A DNA stretch of 64,000 nt from Gnetum montanum (lineage: Eukaryota; Streptophyta; Gnetopsida; Gnetales; Gnetaceae): the NCBI GenBank assembly GCA_015680685.1, contig MNCI01015499.1:1058237-1122236 (forward strand), given 5' to 3'. The notes beneath the pieces were generated by a model. The model saw only the letters and a program-made list of their open reading frames with translations, ran no database searches and was not told the origin of the DNA. Below are positions 49,601-61,660 of the stretch, one piece after another. How positions within the stretch are numbered: position 1 is the stretch's first letter; every line of letters starts with the position of its first letter. A program made the translations under genes and the position numbers.

Positions 49601-50887
49601 GAATTTCCTGATAAATTCATCTTTATGGAAGGCGTCGTCCAAGACATGATCAGTCGCTTAGAGCGCATTGATCCTAAAGCTGGTATGCTATAATCATTAC
49701 GCAGAGGTTACTTTACTGCTGCATTACGTTACTTAATTATGCCTAACTGTTATTTTCATGTTATTAGGAGCTCGCCGTAGATGGGACCCATCAGAGCCCA
49801 TCGATTTGGACACCGCCAAGCCCTCATCAGAAGCGACTGTCTTGCCATACAACATTTACGATGAAACACATAAATATGCTTTATGCTCAACTCACTCCTT
49901 ATGGGAATGTCAAAGCACAAACAAGGACCTCTGGAAGAGGTTGCAAAGGTCGAAGAAGGAGAGGGTGGCTCTACACGATGAGGTTGGGCATCTAAAATCA
50001 CGGAATGAATTCCTGCAAGCCTAGGAAATGGGAGGTGAAGACTGGAGGACAGCTATCATTGACTACGCCCGTTACTGGGCTGTCATTAGGAACTCGTCCA
50101 AACTAGCCGTGAGATGGTTGAACAACGTATGCAGATGGACCTCCTTGCTCAAAAGAGGCAAGACTGGAAGGACTATAGTGCGAGTGTACAAGGGTGGAGG
50201 CAGACGCAAAAGGATCATAAACATATTTATAAATGGGAAAGTGTTGCCTATCGTCAACATTATAGGGACTCTACCATTGAGGCTCAATCCCTTCGGCTGT
50301 TTCTCGACGTTATTGGTGCTTCCAAGGCATTTGAAAAGTTCCAGGAGCAAGTGATGGTGAGTGCTTCTCCGGAAAGAGAAGTGACTCTCCCTAGAGGTGA
50401 GACTACCATCCCTTCTTTCTTCCCCAAACCACCCCGATGGACTCCTGTGGAGAAGGGGAAGGTCAAGGCTGGAACTAATCTAGGGGACGAGGTTTGGTCT
50501 GAGGTCACCAAGGATGAAATCATGCACCTTCTGTGGATTGGCTTAGAACAAGTCCCCTTTGCTACTGATGCTGGACCGTCACGGGTGAGTTGTAGTATTA
50601 TTGCATTTTGTTGTACCTAGTTTTGATGACTATGTTAATCTATATGTCATGTTTGATCGCGAGAACGTCCTGAGGAGATTCCTCGATAGGATGAAACTAA
50701 TGAAGGTGGTGGCTCTCATGAAGAGGGTTTACAAAAAATAGAGCGTATTGAAGGGTCTCACGAAGAGGACCGTCCTTATGAAGGGGTTCCTCGCACAAAG
50801 GGTGGCCTCTATGAGGACAACCTCCTCAGAGTAGAAGTTGAACTAGGGGATACAGGAGACAGTGGTGGTAAGGGAGATGCGCAATGA
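46636..50887 (+). CDS. Antisense multi-exon gene-like region inside Tat/Ogre-like element (unknown product)
   Basis: Coding blocks lie on the strand opposite to gag-pol. 46636-46753: basic N-terminus MAPKVKGKNAKLARIDEMQ ending at GTAAGT. 47706-48268: about 187 open residues after a GGCATAG acceptor, with LAESAIREFTFVSNVRAA and KLGWLDREWTLDPP. 48299-48900: more of the same with frameshifts and stops (NIDIDPQLF-like, LFGVPSDGF). 49238-49421: an acidic stretch. 49600-49681: MEGVVQDMISRLERIDPKAG. 49769-50581: coiled-coil-like, with RLQRSKKERVALHDEVGHLK and QMDLLAQKRQDWKDYSASVQ, ending at GTGAGT. 50655-50887: an acidic tail with a stop. I recognise no domain. It could be a host gene captured by the element or an element-specific antisense ORF. 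It is not intact here: there are frameshifts, and the phase does not match between the first two blocks. Confidence 0.5.
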
Positions 50888-51055
50888 ATTAGCTTGGTGT
50901 TCTATTGTGGTGTAATGAGACAAGAGACTATATTTCTTTCTTTTAATGTATTTGAAACAAATTTCGATATTAACATGTTAATGTTCTTTTTGTTTTTTTC
51001 TCTTTATGTAAAACATATCGTAGGTTTTAACATTATGATAAATTGTAATTAGTTT
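50888..51055. other. 3' flank of the antisense gene-like region
   Basis: AT-rich after the terminal stop, with long T runs. No clear polyadenylation hexamer was identified. Confidence 0.35.
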
Positions 51056-51712
51056 TTAAGAGCGTAGCGTCAATGTGGTTACTAGTTTGAAACCGTTGCG
51101 GGCTGTTAAGTTGTCCAAACGTAAAGCATAGATGACATTGCTAGTTTGAGGCCATTTCGGGCCTTGTATAGTTTAAGGCCGTTTCGAGCCTTTTTTTAAT
51201 TTAAGGCGCCAAGCATAAATGAATTTCTGGTGCAGAGCGTAAAGGAAATTCAAGCACAAAGCGTAAATGACATTGCTAGTTTAAGGCCATTTCGGGCCTT
51301 GGATAGTTTAAGGCCATTTCGAGGCCCCCTGTTTGTTGTTTTTAATTTAAGGTATGAAGAGTAAGCGTAAATTAGATTCTGGTATAAAGAGTGAATGAAA
51401 TTTGCGTCCCAAGCATAAATGGGATTTAGATACAAAGAGTAAATGAAATTGCTAGTTTAAGGCCATTTCGGGCCATAGTTGATTCAGGTGCCACACGTAA
51501 ATGAAGTCGTTAGTTTAGGGCCATTTTGGGCCTTTGCATTATTCAGGCGTAAAGTGTAAATAAGGTTGCTAGTTTAAGGCCATTTCGGGTCTTTGTGTAA
51601 TTTGGGTACGAAGTGTAGATGAGGTTGCTAGTTTAAGGCCATTTCAGGCCTTTGCATAATTTGGGTGCGAAATGTAAAAGGTTGCTAGTTTAAGGCCATT
51701 TCGGGCCTTGGT
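51056..51712. repeat. AAGGCC hairpin minisatellite
   Basis: About nine units of 50-75 bp share GCTAGTTTAAGGCCATTTCG then GGCCTT. Each core folds as AAGGCC-atttcg-GGCCTT. Units are separated by variable spacers containing GCGTAAATGA-type sequence. The core is the same family as the GGTC/GACC units elsewhere, but with both arms changed to GGCC. Confidence 0.9.
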
Positions 51713-51854
51713 GGGCAGGAGTTAGGAAGATAGGGACCTAAAGCTAAACACAAAGATAAACATGAGCGTAATGAGACTGGCTAATGGAAAGCGTACGTAC
51801 ATGCATAAACATAAGAAGTAGGTGTAGTATTTAGGCATCATTGTTTGCTTGCTA
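51713..51854. other. Junction between hairpin repeats and protease ORF
   Basis: On the minus strand this follows the end of the gag-protease frame. It could contain the 5' splice site of the presumed intron, but no unique GT site stands out. Confidence 0.3.
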
Positions 51855-52637
51855 ACTCTGTAGCTGTTTCTTAATTTCCTTTATCTTTAACGATGCGTAA
51901 GGATGGGGAGATTTGTAGCCCTTCCCCTTTGCATCGCAATCTTCCTTTAGGAACAGTAGTTCAGCCCAAGTTAGGTTGTCATCAGCCTCTATTTTGGCTT
52001 GCTCGAGTACTTGGACAAGGGATTGATTTTTAGGCGTTTCAATCTCTAACCCTTGTTCTGTCTCTATGTTATTAATAGCCTAAGGGGTTATTTCATCACT
52101 GCTGATAACCACTTCTCCTCCTACGTAAGGCAAATGGATCTCTTGGTGAATGGGTGATGAAACTACCCTCAGTTGGGCTAACCAAGACCTCCCAAGAATC
52201 AAATTGAATCCAGGCATCTCTTCAACCACGATAAACATAGCGTCTGTGGGGAACTGGTCCCCTGCCACAAAGTTGATATGGACGGTTCCTTTGACATGTA
52301 CTCGTGCCCCATTGAACGACTTTAGGCATGTTGTCATTGTAGGACTGATCTGATCGATCAGGCCTAATTTATCCACTATGGGATAAGGGATGACATTAGT
52401 GACCGCCCCATCATCTACATGTACTCTTTGGATTTGGTGTTGGCCGACCTGGATGGTGATGAACATGGGTGCCATCATCACTTGACCCTCAGGATTGTTC
52501 TTAATGGATTCGTCATGAAAGGTCAACGGGGTGGGATCTATTTTTTTAGCGACGAGGGGAAGCATGACAGAATGGATTGCTTCTTCATCCGTTGGTAGGA
52601 TTTCGTCCATAGGTATGGACGTTAGCATGCAAACCAT
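51855..52637 (-). pseudogene. Aspartic protease of Tat/Ogre-like element 1
   Basis: From 52637 leftward: an active-site region VHVDDGAVTNVIPYPIV (D-x-G-A type), a flap region with VKGTVHINFVAGDQFPT, and MPGFNLILGRSWLAQLRVV, the conserved I-L-G-R-x-W-L block. After one stop at 52080 the frame stays readable to about 51855 (LTWAELLFLKEDCDAKGKGY). This is the end of the gag-protease side; RT does not follow directly but lies about 6 kb further left. Confidence 0.75.
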
Positions 52638-53144
52638 AGCCTCACGATGTGTCTACAACGTCATTAGCAAGTCATAAAGGCTCAATGTTGTATTTTTTTG
52701 TTTCAGAGCCTGTTTGACTTGTGCCAGGGCATCGAAGAGATCTTGCCCACGATCGGGTTGCTTGTCACCCTTTTCCTCTTCCATTTGCCCTTAGAGGAAA
52801 ATTTCACATGGAGGAGTGACATTTGGTTGAGGGTGACACTTCCTTTGGCCTGGGAGAGATAGTTGTGTTTGTGTGGCCTCTTTGTTTTTAGCAAATAGGG
52901 TCAGGGGTATAGAAGTGAGGGGTTGAGGTTTGGGTAACCCCAGCATAAGAGGGCCCTTGGCTGCATCAACAGTATCAGTAAGAAGGTTTGACTTAGAAAA
53001 CTACCTCTGCGCAAGGGTGGCGGTTGATATTTTTGGCATCCTGATGACTAAGGGTGCCCTGGGTGTAGGCACAGGATGGGCCACAGCTTTAATGATAGGG
53101 GGCTGATGGGAAGTATTCTGAGACAAAGTTCAAAGGATGAAAGG
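52638..53144 (-). pseudogene. Gag-protease linker, decayed
   Basis: Short minus-strand frames (for example 52894-52703) continue between gag and protease but have no recognisable domain. Stops and frameshifts are frequent. Confidence 0.45.
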
Positions 53145-55313
53145 CTACCTTGGAGCACTACTCGTCGGTGTTGGCAGACCTATTGTTTGGGACGAGTGAG
53201 GATGCATTCGCAACATGAAAGGCCGTTTCGGCTGCGTCTGATTATCGCCTTCTACCCCTACCACATTGATTGTGTACCCTGCGTTGTTTGCATTCAACAG
53301 ATCTTGGTACACATGCCTGATCTGGTTTTCTGGGCATGTCGGGCTACTGCTATCTAAAATCAAGTCACCTTGATCTATCAAACGTTGGATGTCATCCTTC
53401 AATGCCCAGCAGTAGTCCGTGTCATGGCCGCACAATTGATGATAGTCGCAGAATCGGTCTAACTTAAAGTTTTTGGGAATAGGAGGTTCATTAGGTTGGG
53501 CTAAGGAGGGATTCTTGAGTAGCTTGCAGTGGCGTCTATAGCATTTCAGAGCCTCCTCGAACACCGCCTTGTGTCAGATGTGGCTAGTTCCCAGTAATTG
53601 CTTCAGAAGTTCTGTAGGCTTCACAGGTAAAGTTACGTAATTTGAGCGATCTTTACACTCAAATTTCGGCCTTGGCTGTGGAGATGTTTTAGGGGTGAAA
53701 GTAGCTTCTTAATTGGTGCCACTTGAGCTGGCTGTCAGCTCGGCTGGCTCCATGGTAGTTTTCTTGCCGTTGTTGTTCTTTTTCTTGGCCCCTTTAGCAA
53801 TCACCGACACTATTGTTGTTGTGGCTTTGCCTTTGTCCTTACCCTTACTGTGGGCATTTTTGTAGACCATGTACGCTAGATCTTTACTAGCCTCTGCCAC
53901 ATCTTGGATGCTCTTAGTCTGAGCAAAGGCTTGGCTGAGGGAATGAGGAGCAAGGTAATACAGCTTAGACTTGATAAAGTCGTTGACTGCTCCCTTGAAG
54001 ATTGCCAATAGATGGGCCTCCGCGATGGGTTCGCGGATCTCATTCAAGGTGGTGCTCCAACGCTGTATGAACTTTTGGACTAACTCAAGCGGGTCTTGTT
54101 TGACTTCCATAAGCTGGTCCAGCGTGACTTCGGGCTTCAGGTTGTATTTGAAGTGAGTCACAAACTGGGTTAACAGCTCTTTCAAAGTTGAAATGGAAGC
54201 GCGTGGAAGTGCTCGATACCAATCCAAAGCTTTACCCATTAAGGACATAGCAAAGACATGGATTATGGTATGCGACCATTGTTACAACAATAAGGACTCT
54301 GACCTAAAAGTGACGAGGTGGGCGTTGGGATCACCTTCCCCATTGTATTTTGTGAAATGAGGAAGGGGCATCCCAGGCGGCAACGACAGGACTGGGATAA
54401 CTGGACTAATAGGATCATCCTTGTAGAAATCCATAACTTGTACCACGTTAGAACTAGTAGCCTTGAGGCACTTGACCTCCTCTGTAAGGGTCTGAATGAG
54501 TTGGAAGGCTTGATCTAGACCCGTGGATGACGGGGTCGTTTGTGGCATAGTAGGAGGGGGAGCCACATTGGGTGGTGGCATAGAGGTAACAGCTTGGTCG
54601 ATGGTTGGAAGAATATTCCTTGCAGGCAGTGTTGCTTACGGCATCCACCATCTGGTGGTTAATGTAGGTGGGGGAACCACCCTCGGCTGCGCTACTAGGT
54701 ACGTTGTCTGTATAGCCAGGGGTGCAGGTAGTGGTCCTGCAACTAGGTTTAGCACTTGCAGGACGTGGCCTTGAGGATGGGGATGGTGTTGATTTTGCGT
54801 AGGATGCACAACAAGAGACATGTTGGAAGCCCACCATGCTGTGGTGGTAGGCTCTGTCGTGTGAATCGGTAGCATAGTTGGCGTTGTAGGTATCACATGC
54901 ACATGCGGTGGCACAGGCATAGACACACGATTAGGCGACTTAGGTAATCATGCCTGCTGAGGAATAACCTGTGATGGACCGTCACCTGGAAAGATAGTCG
55001 GAGAAAGAAAATGTAAACGCGGTGAACGCGAGACTCGATCCGTGTTAGACAAAGGTGTGGTGACCATGAACAATGGATTTATATGAGATGTTGTTGAGGG
55101 AGGGGCCATGGTGAAATCGGCATGACTACCTCCCTCAGAGTGGGATTCTAGATCGTCTTGTTCATCGTGAAGCGCTTCTTCACGGAACATGGTTTCTAGT
55201 TGTTCTGGCAATGTCTTTACCATTAACATTTGATCTATGATCCACCTTTGTTGATCTGTCAGGGGTATGAAAGTTGTAGGCATAGGAATGAGTTCTTTCC
55301 CATCGTAGTACAT
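53145..55313 (-). pseudogene. Gag of Tat/Ogre-like element 1
   Basis: Four open pieces are in order: 55313-54948 (N-terminal, MYYDGKELIPMPTTFIPLTD, with DQQRWIIDQMLM), 54581-54282 (LPPGMPLPHFTKYNGEGDPN, a typical Tat gag entry), 54248-53709 (gag core: GKALDWYRALPRASI, FVTHFKYN, PLELVQKFIQRWSTTLNEIR, then a Lys-rich tail) and 53564-53145 (CDYHQLCGHDTDYCWALKDD, the Tat-type Cys/His block). Stops and frameshifts separate the pieces. Confidence 0.8.
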
Positions 55314-55790
55314 GAGCTCGTATTCTCATTTTTCCTCAAGCTCTTGCAGGTACATAGGCAGGTTTGCTGCTAACTTAGCATAGAGGAAATTGTAGCTTTC
55401 CCTGCACTGAGCTTATCCCTCAGGCTCCTTGTTTTATAGCCTGAGGGAGTAGCGTGGTCACACCGGACTAAGTGGTTGTTCGACCATAGGAGGCGTGACC
55501 TGCATGGTCCAAGGGTTCTCAAGGCTAGTGGTGTCAATGGTAGTAGTTGATGTAGTCATTTTTTACGCAATTCAGAGATAATGACAACAAAAGTAAAGAT
55601 CAGAAGGACAAAGGTGAACTAAAATAATAATCAAGGCTTTTATCTTGTAGGACTCCAAAGGAATCGTCGATGCGACTGATCTGCACCACACAATTTCATA
55701 AACAACCTCGAAGGTATTACGTTTACATTAATTGCCAATGGGTACAGACAGCTTACAAGACTACCCATAAAATACGGATCGGATATGAAG

Positions 55791-55808
55791 GCCCTCCTTC
55801 TAGCGCCA
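55791..55808 (-). promoter_or_regulatory. Primer-binding site of element 1
   Basis: The minus strand reads TGGCGCTAGAAGGAGGGC, six bases after the LTR end. The leading TGG fits pairing with the CCA end of a tRNA. I cannot say which tRNA. It shows that the LTR at 55815 is a 5' LTR for the gag to its left. Confidence 0.65.
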
Positions 55809-55814
55809 GAAAAT

Positions 55815-58465
55815 TGTAACAACAGAAAATGTCAGTCTTTGGAAATATTGAACGAAAGTCCATGTACACAGTTCTAACCTTGGATCCGTGTGAGGGCCGT
55901 GCTGGAGAAAGATAAATCCGAGGTGTCTTGAACGGTCTTGTTGATCAGACAGGGACTTATTGAATCAGTAAAAGGTTTGGTAATAATTTCGATTGGCGAA
56001 ATGTAGATTCTTTATAAAGCGATGCAATGTTGTTAAACCCGAAAGCAATTGGAGATAATGCAAACAATTTAGATAAGATTGCTAAATCCTTCTAACTAGG
56101 ATGTAGGAGATCTAATTCGGTAGATGATACAATCACAAGATCTGGGATTTAATTTATGAAAAATAATTGATACAATGATTTCAGGAGGGCTTCGGTTTGG
56201 ACAAAGCATATGTTAGCAACAAGAAAGTTATGTAAAGATGAAGCAAGCGAGGATCAATCTACCTTGATCTAGCCAATCTGGGCACAAGGCAATCAGACTT
56301 GTGGGAGAATATTCGATAGCTGATTGTTTCTAATCAAGAATTCTTTTCAATCACCTCCGACGTTCTCACAATCGTTGATTCTCTTTTTGCTCTCTTATCA
56401 ACCTTGAAAGAAAAAATTTGCTAACCTCTTGATCTTTGTCAACTAAAGCATTTATAAGGTTAGGATCAGGATAAAAACATAGTTTAAGTGACGTGTGTCG
56501 TAAACTCATAAAATGCCGTTGACCCAATGTGTTGTCGTTGAAGCTTACGACACTATGCTACGTGATGTGTTGTAAACTACCCTCATGTGGGCTTCGACAA
56601 CATACTATCCTTTGATTATGCTATAATACGCTAGAGAGCGTATTGTGGCGTATGAACTAAATGACGCATCGTATCTTAACTCAGCGTAAAATGATGAAAC
56701 CGCAAAAGTTGAAGTGTTGTTGCCATGCTTCCTCTGTTTTTATCTTTTTTGGGGTTTTTACTACGCTGCACTGCGTAAAGTAGCATAATGGGCCCTTAAC
56801 CAGGAAAGAAAACCCATTGAAATGCACGTCATGCTGCAGATCATTGCTTAGGCCTTGAGATTTTTACTGGGCTATCGAAGTCTTGCATGTTTTCCATCCT
56901 TGATACTGTCTTTGATATTACGCTGCATAATGAGATGTTACGCTATGTAGCATAATATAGCGTAATTTGCCAAAAGTTAAGATTTTTGAAACAGATAGCT
57001 TGCAAAATTGGAAGTTTTGCCACCATGCATCCATCGCTTTGCTTCGTCTTTTGGAATTTGCTTGTGCTGTGCCACGTAGTGTGGCGGGACAGACCTTTGA
57101 CTGAAAAGGAACTTACCGCACCGCACCTTGTTTGTCTGAGTCACCAAATTTTTTACTGAATTTTCACGGTGTTTTAGTATCCTAGAGGGTTGAATCACTG
57201 TCAATCTGAATCTTTGGCACCTAATTAGTCTTCACATGGCCTGCTACACTGTGCAGCGTAGCAGGTCTCGCAATCAGAAAACTTGCCAAACTATTTAGTG
57301 CATCCTGAACACTTTCGAAAACTCCTAGCATGGTCCCTTGGTAGACCATTAGCTGGGTCATGTGTCAAGCTGGGCAAGCTAGAGGGTGTAGCAAGCCCGT
57401 CAGCTTGGTAGATAGAAATTTTACCAGACTATATGGTCTACTGCTAATGCCGCTTTTGTGCAAAATAGCCTCCTGGCTGGGTGCCACATTGACTGTGTTG
57501 CAAAGGGTAGCAGGCTGGCTCGAAAGTGGCTTGACAGGCATTAAGACTTTTGGGGTGCCATGTTCGCACGGTCCAACGTGACAACGCACTTGTAGAGATC
57601 TTTGCCCAAATTTTGGGACTATGCTGAATCATGAGAGTTTCGAAATTGATGGTGTTTCAATGGCCCCTCTTTGTTGACATTTGGAGGATCTACTTGAGAG
57701 ATGTCGACAAAGAATACGAAACACCATGAAGAACAAGACGTCAACATGGCTCTTCTATTCTCACTTGGATGATGCTTTGCTATGTTTGAGAGTACTTGGA
57801 GGGCAATGTATGATGGGAGGCAAGGGATGGATTTGAGGAAATAGGGTTAGGGAAGAAATGAATGTAGAATGTGATGCTATGAAAACTGTTGCCACAGTGT
57901 GGTCCCTCGTCGAAATGCTTATAAGGGAATCAGCATGCATGGGTGTATTTCCTTTTGGGCCTCGACCTCTCTCTGGAGTGCTTAGAGATGGTCAATTTAT
58001 GACTATAATGATTGTAAAGTAGTTGTGGTGGCATTTTTTTTAGGCACTTGTCTTTTTTTGGTGCTTCTATGCTTTTTTGCTGCACACCCACGTTCACTTG
58101 GAGACAACCTTGTCGTTGCTGTAGGATAGGTGTTTCCTCCCCGAGATGAGTTGTGTTACATCCATGTGCGGCTTTGACCTACCTATAGAGGCTTATCATG
58201 GGATGAGTTGCATTATGTCCATCATGGCCTTGATGGTTGGGCATATGAAAGGGCTTCATATGCATCAGGGAAGCTTGCGTGGAAAATATGGAAAATTGTG
58301 TGTATAGAGAATGTAGATTATGTTGGCTGAGGGGAGGGTAGAATATTCACTCTCAAGTAGCTAAGCTAATCAAAGAAGGTACTTCAGAACAATGTAGTGT
58401 CTTGCTCTCATGGTGAAATGCATCCCTGAATAACACCATCTCAGCTTTTATCCTACAAACACAAC
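55815..58465 (-). mobile_element. Tat/Ogre-like LTR between two pol-containing internal regions
   Basis: The left end TGTAACAACAG matches the LTR at 39597 for about 1.4 kb with few differences, including the minus-strand TATA box (CCTTATAAATGC near 56452-56463). It carries an extra segment (about 57180-57640) between two copies of GGTGTTT. The right end is approximate (AAACACAACAGAGAG near 58455). A primer site lies on its left, so it acts as 5' LTR of element 1. It also stands about 1.0 kb from the integrase end of element 2, the same distance as the 3' LTR of element 1, so it looks like the 3' LTR of element 2 as well. Confidence 0.7.
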
Positions 58466-59094
58466 AGAGAGAAAACTAGAAAAAATAGCGACCGAGTGAA
58501 GTGAAGGAAAAGTCATGTTTTCTTGAGACACTATCGAGGTGGCAGGTGTTGTGTTTAACGTGTGTGCTATTTAGAGCAGGAAAGCCAGTGCAGGCTCTAG
58601 CAACGGCAAGCCAAAACGTTTTGACCACCTTGTCGGAAATGGACACTGAAGAGGCTAGGAGTGATGATGATGCAGGTGCTCAGGAATCCCCGCCAAAGGC
58701 AAGCATCATGAAATCCAACTGCAAGGTGAGAAGCTTAACAGCCGAATGCCCTTTTGAACCTGGATGATGGCAGGGGCTGGAGGATGGCAACCTTTTGGCT
58801 AGGCCACCATAGTGTTGGCACTCCAATAGTAGGTGCTAATGACGAGAGTTACGACCAAGATGATTGGCTGTGGTAGCGGTAGCTCCAAAAGGTCAGCAAG
58901 ATGTCAAAAGACATCTCTAAAAGATCAACAGGATGCCAGCGGTGACAACGTTGCATGTGCCCTAGAGGGTGTTTTCTTGGCAACGTGAACTTCGTTCTGG
59001 AACTATAACGTCCCATCCCATTTGCCTAGGAGGCTTGAAGATGTGCACGCTTGTTGTTCACAGGGTCACACATGTGAGCTGGGAGGCGTTGCAC
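58466..59094. other. Region between shared LTR and repeat array of element 2
   Basis: No recognised domain. The plus-strand open frame at 58501-58767 has no family resemblance that I can name. Confidence 0.35.
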
Positions 59095-59450
59095 TATGAA
59101 CCCAGTTTAAGGTCTTGGTAGATTGTTAGATGTGCTAGTTTAAGGTCCCAGTAGACTGATGTGCTAGTTTAGGGTCTTAGCAGACCGCTGTGCTAGTTTA
59201 ACATTGTAGCAGACGGTGGATGGCTAGTTTAAGGTCGTAGCGGACCATGTTGTGGGTGCCCGTTTTATGTCATGGCCCAAAGACGTGCTATGCTAGTTTA
59301 ACGTCATAGCGGATGTGCTTAGCTAGTTTATAGTCGTAGAAGACTATCTATGCCAATTTATAGTCATGGTAGACTATCTGTGCCAGTTTATAGTCATAGC
59401 GGACTAGCTTTGCCAGTTTTACGTGGTAGCGGATGAGCTTACCTTGCTTC
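59095..59450. repeat. Hairpin repeat array downstream of integrase, element 2
   Basis: About ten units with the core GCTAGTTTAAGG or GCTAGTTTA. Arms include GGTC-gtagcg-GACC, GGTC-ttagca-GACC, ATAGTC-atggta-GACTAT, AGTC-gtagaa-GACT and AGTC-atagcg-GACT. It occupies the same position as 42160-42540 in element 1. Confidence 0.85.
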
Positions 59451-59472
59451 GCATTTAGTGCACTCTTGCATG

Positions 59473-60874
59473 TCAAGAATAATATTGCTTTAGGTACAAG
59501 TGGTTGATAGGATTTAGGAATTTGTTGCCATCTACGTTAGCCAGCTTGAATGCCCCATTTTCATAGGCTTTCGTGACAATGAAAGGGCCTTCCCAGTTGG
59601 TTGAGAATTTGCTCACGGGCTCATGAACTGCCTTGATGACCAGATCCCCCTTTTTGATTAGTTGTTGGTGTAGATTGCAGTGATGTTTCACTATTGCTTA
59701 TCTTGGTACCATTCGATGCAGCTAAGTGTTTGAGTGCGCTCCTCCTCTACAGAGTCAAGATCAATGATCCTCGAATCATTGTTTTGGGCCTCATCCATGA
59801 CATTTGAAAGGATCATTCAAAGTGATGGAACCTGCAATTCAAGAGGTAACACCACTTCAGATCTGTAGATAAGACTGTATGGAGTCTTACCTATAGCTAT
59901 TTTGCATGTCGTGCAGTAAGCCCAAAGCACGTAGAGGATTTGCTCGTGCCATCACCTCTTGCTGCTGCTAAGAATCTTTTTCAAAACGTTGATGATGACC
60001 TTGTTGGTAGCCTCTACTTGATCGTTCACTTATGGGTAATATGGCGAAGAGAAGGAATGTTTGATACCAAGGTTTTCGCAAAAGTCTTTGGTTCTGTGCT
60101 ACTAGATTATGGCCTGTTGTTAGTAACAATAGTCATGGGAAGGACAAACCATCTCACTATGTTGTCTAGAATGAAATGGCAAACCTGTTGGAACGTGGTC
60201 TTTTTGAGGGAAATAGCCTCTACCCATTTTGTGAAGTATTCAGTTGTGGTAATAATGAAACTATGCCTTACAGAAGACTTGGGTGTAATGGGTCCTATGA
60301 TGTCTAGTCCCCAATGTTGGAAAGGCCATGTGATTTGTGTAGTATGTAATTCAATAGGTGATACATGTATAAGGTTCCCATGGTGTTGACACACATCACA
60401 TGTTCTAACCTTGGCAACGCAATCACGTTCCATGCAAGGCTAGTAGTAGCCTAGGCGTCTGATTTTTGCTACCATAGCCCTGGGGGCTATGTTCCCTCCA
60501 CACAATCCCTCATGGACTTGGTCCATAATTTTTTGTGCTTCATCCCCACTAACACAAGCTAGCAATATTTCTTCATAAGAGCATTTGCATTGAGTGTTGT
60601 CTCCTACGAGGACATACTACTGGGCTCGTTTTCGTAGTGCATCCCTTTGGGTGGGTGTCAAGTTGCATGGGGGTTCTCCATGTTGGAGGTATGCTTTAAT
60701 GTTGTCATACCATTCTCGAGTATCCGTTGTGCTTACATATGCAATGTGAACCATGTGAATGATAGGATTGGCGCATTCCACTATCAAAGCAGGCAAGGTA
60801 GCAAACATATGTAATGGCATGCTTAGTGCTAACATGGCTAATGCATCTACTATGGTGTTTTCACTACGGGGCAC
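59473..60874 (-). pseudogene. Integrase of Tat/Ogre-like element 2
   Basis: It contains CDVCQHHGNLIHVSPIELHT, WGLDIIGPITPKSSVRHSF, TKWVEAISL and a C-terminal KKGDLVIKAVHEPVSKF, WEGPFIV, NPINHLYLKQYYS. The second catalytic site reads TIVTNNRP instead of T-D-N-G-P, so the catalytic Asp is replaced. With stops and frameshifts this copy is inactive. Confidence 0.85.
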
Positions 60875-61606
60875 ATGTTGGATGTCTGAGGTTGCGAACT
60901 ATTTTAGCAAGTGCTTGGCCAAATCATAGTAAGGTTGTAAATGTTGTGCTTTGCAAGCGTATACCTCTGTTACTTGGTTAACAACTAGTTGTGAGTCACC
61001 TCGAATCGCTAGGGTTTGGATCCCCAACTCTTGGGCTGCTAAGATGCCCCTAAGGAGACTCTCGTATTCTATGATATTGTTTGTGCAAAGGAATGTAAAG
61101 CGATATGCGAAACATCGAATCTCCCTAGAGGGGAATGTGAGAACCACAGCAGCACTACTACTCTGTGTAGTTGAAACCCCATCACAGTGGAGAATGGCTT
61201 CAAAGTCTGTTGGCACTAGGCTTATGCTGTTAACATGTTTGTCTAGGAACTAAGGTTCTATCACTACCTAGTCATTGATAGGTGAGGCTATGAGTTGTGT
61301 AGTTATAGCTTGACCTTTTACCATTGGTTGTGCTACATAGTGTAGGTTAAACTCTGTAGTTATGGCTTTCCATTGGGCTATGCTACTACTTTTGTATACG
61401 TTGGTTGTAATAGCTTGAAGTATGTTATTTTTGCAAATAATGTTCACTTGGCTACAAAACAAGTAATGCCTCCATTTCTTAAGTGCAAATACTAAAGCGA
61501 GACAGTTTTTCTCTACTTCGTTGTATTTGGATTTATAAACTATCAAGGCATGACTCAAGTAATAGACAGGGATTTTAGAACCGTCATTCCTCTTTTGGTA
61601 AAGCAA
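60839..61606 (-). pseudogene. Dual RNase H region, element 2
   Basis: The first RNase H is at 61606-61268: PVYYLSHALIVYKSKYNEVE, KWRHYLFCSQ, and linker AQWKAITTEFNLHYVAQPM. The archaeal-type domain runs from 61216 leftward: HCDGVSTTQSSSAAVV, NNIIEYESLLRGI, LAIRGDSQLVVNQ and, after one stop, NTIVDALAMLAL. The acidic residues of both halves of aRNase H are retained. Confidence 0.8.
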
Positions 61607-61660
61607 GGCAGTGATAGATGTGTCTGAGGTGGCAAGGTAGATGTAGAATGGCTTGTCTCT

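Noticed and set aside
58501-58767. 88-residue plus-strand frame as a gene
   Set aside because: No homology recognised, and it lies in the non-coding region between integrase and LTR.
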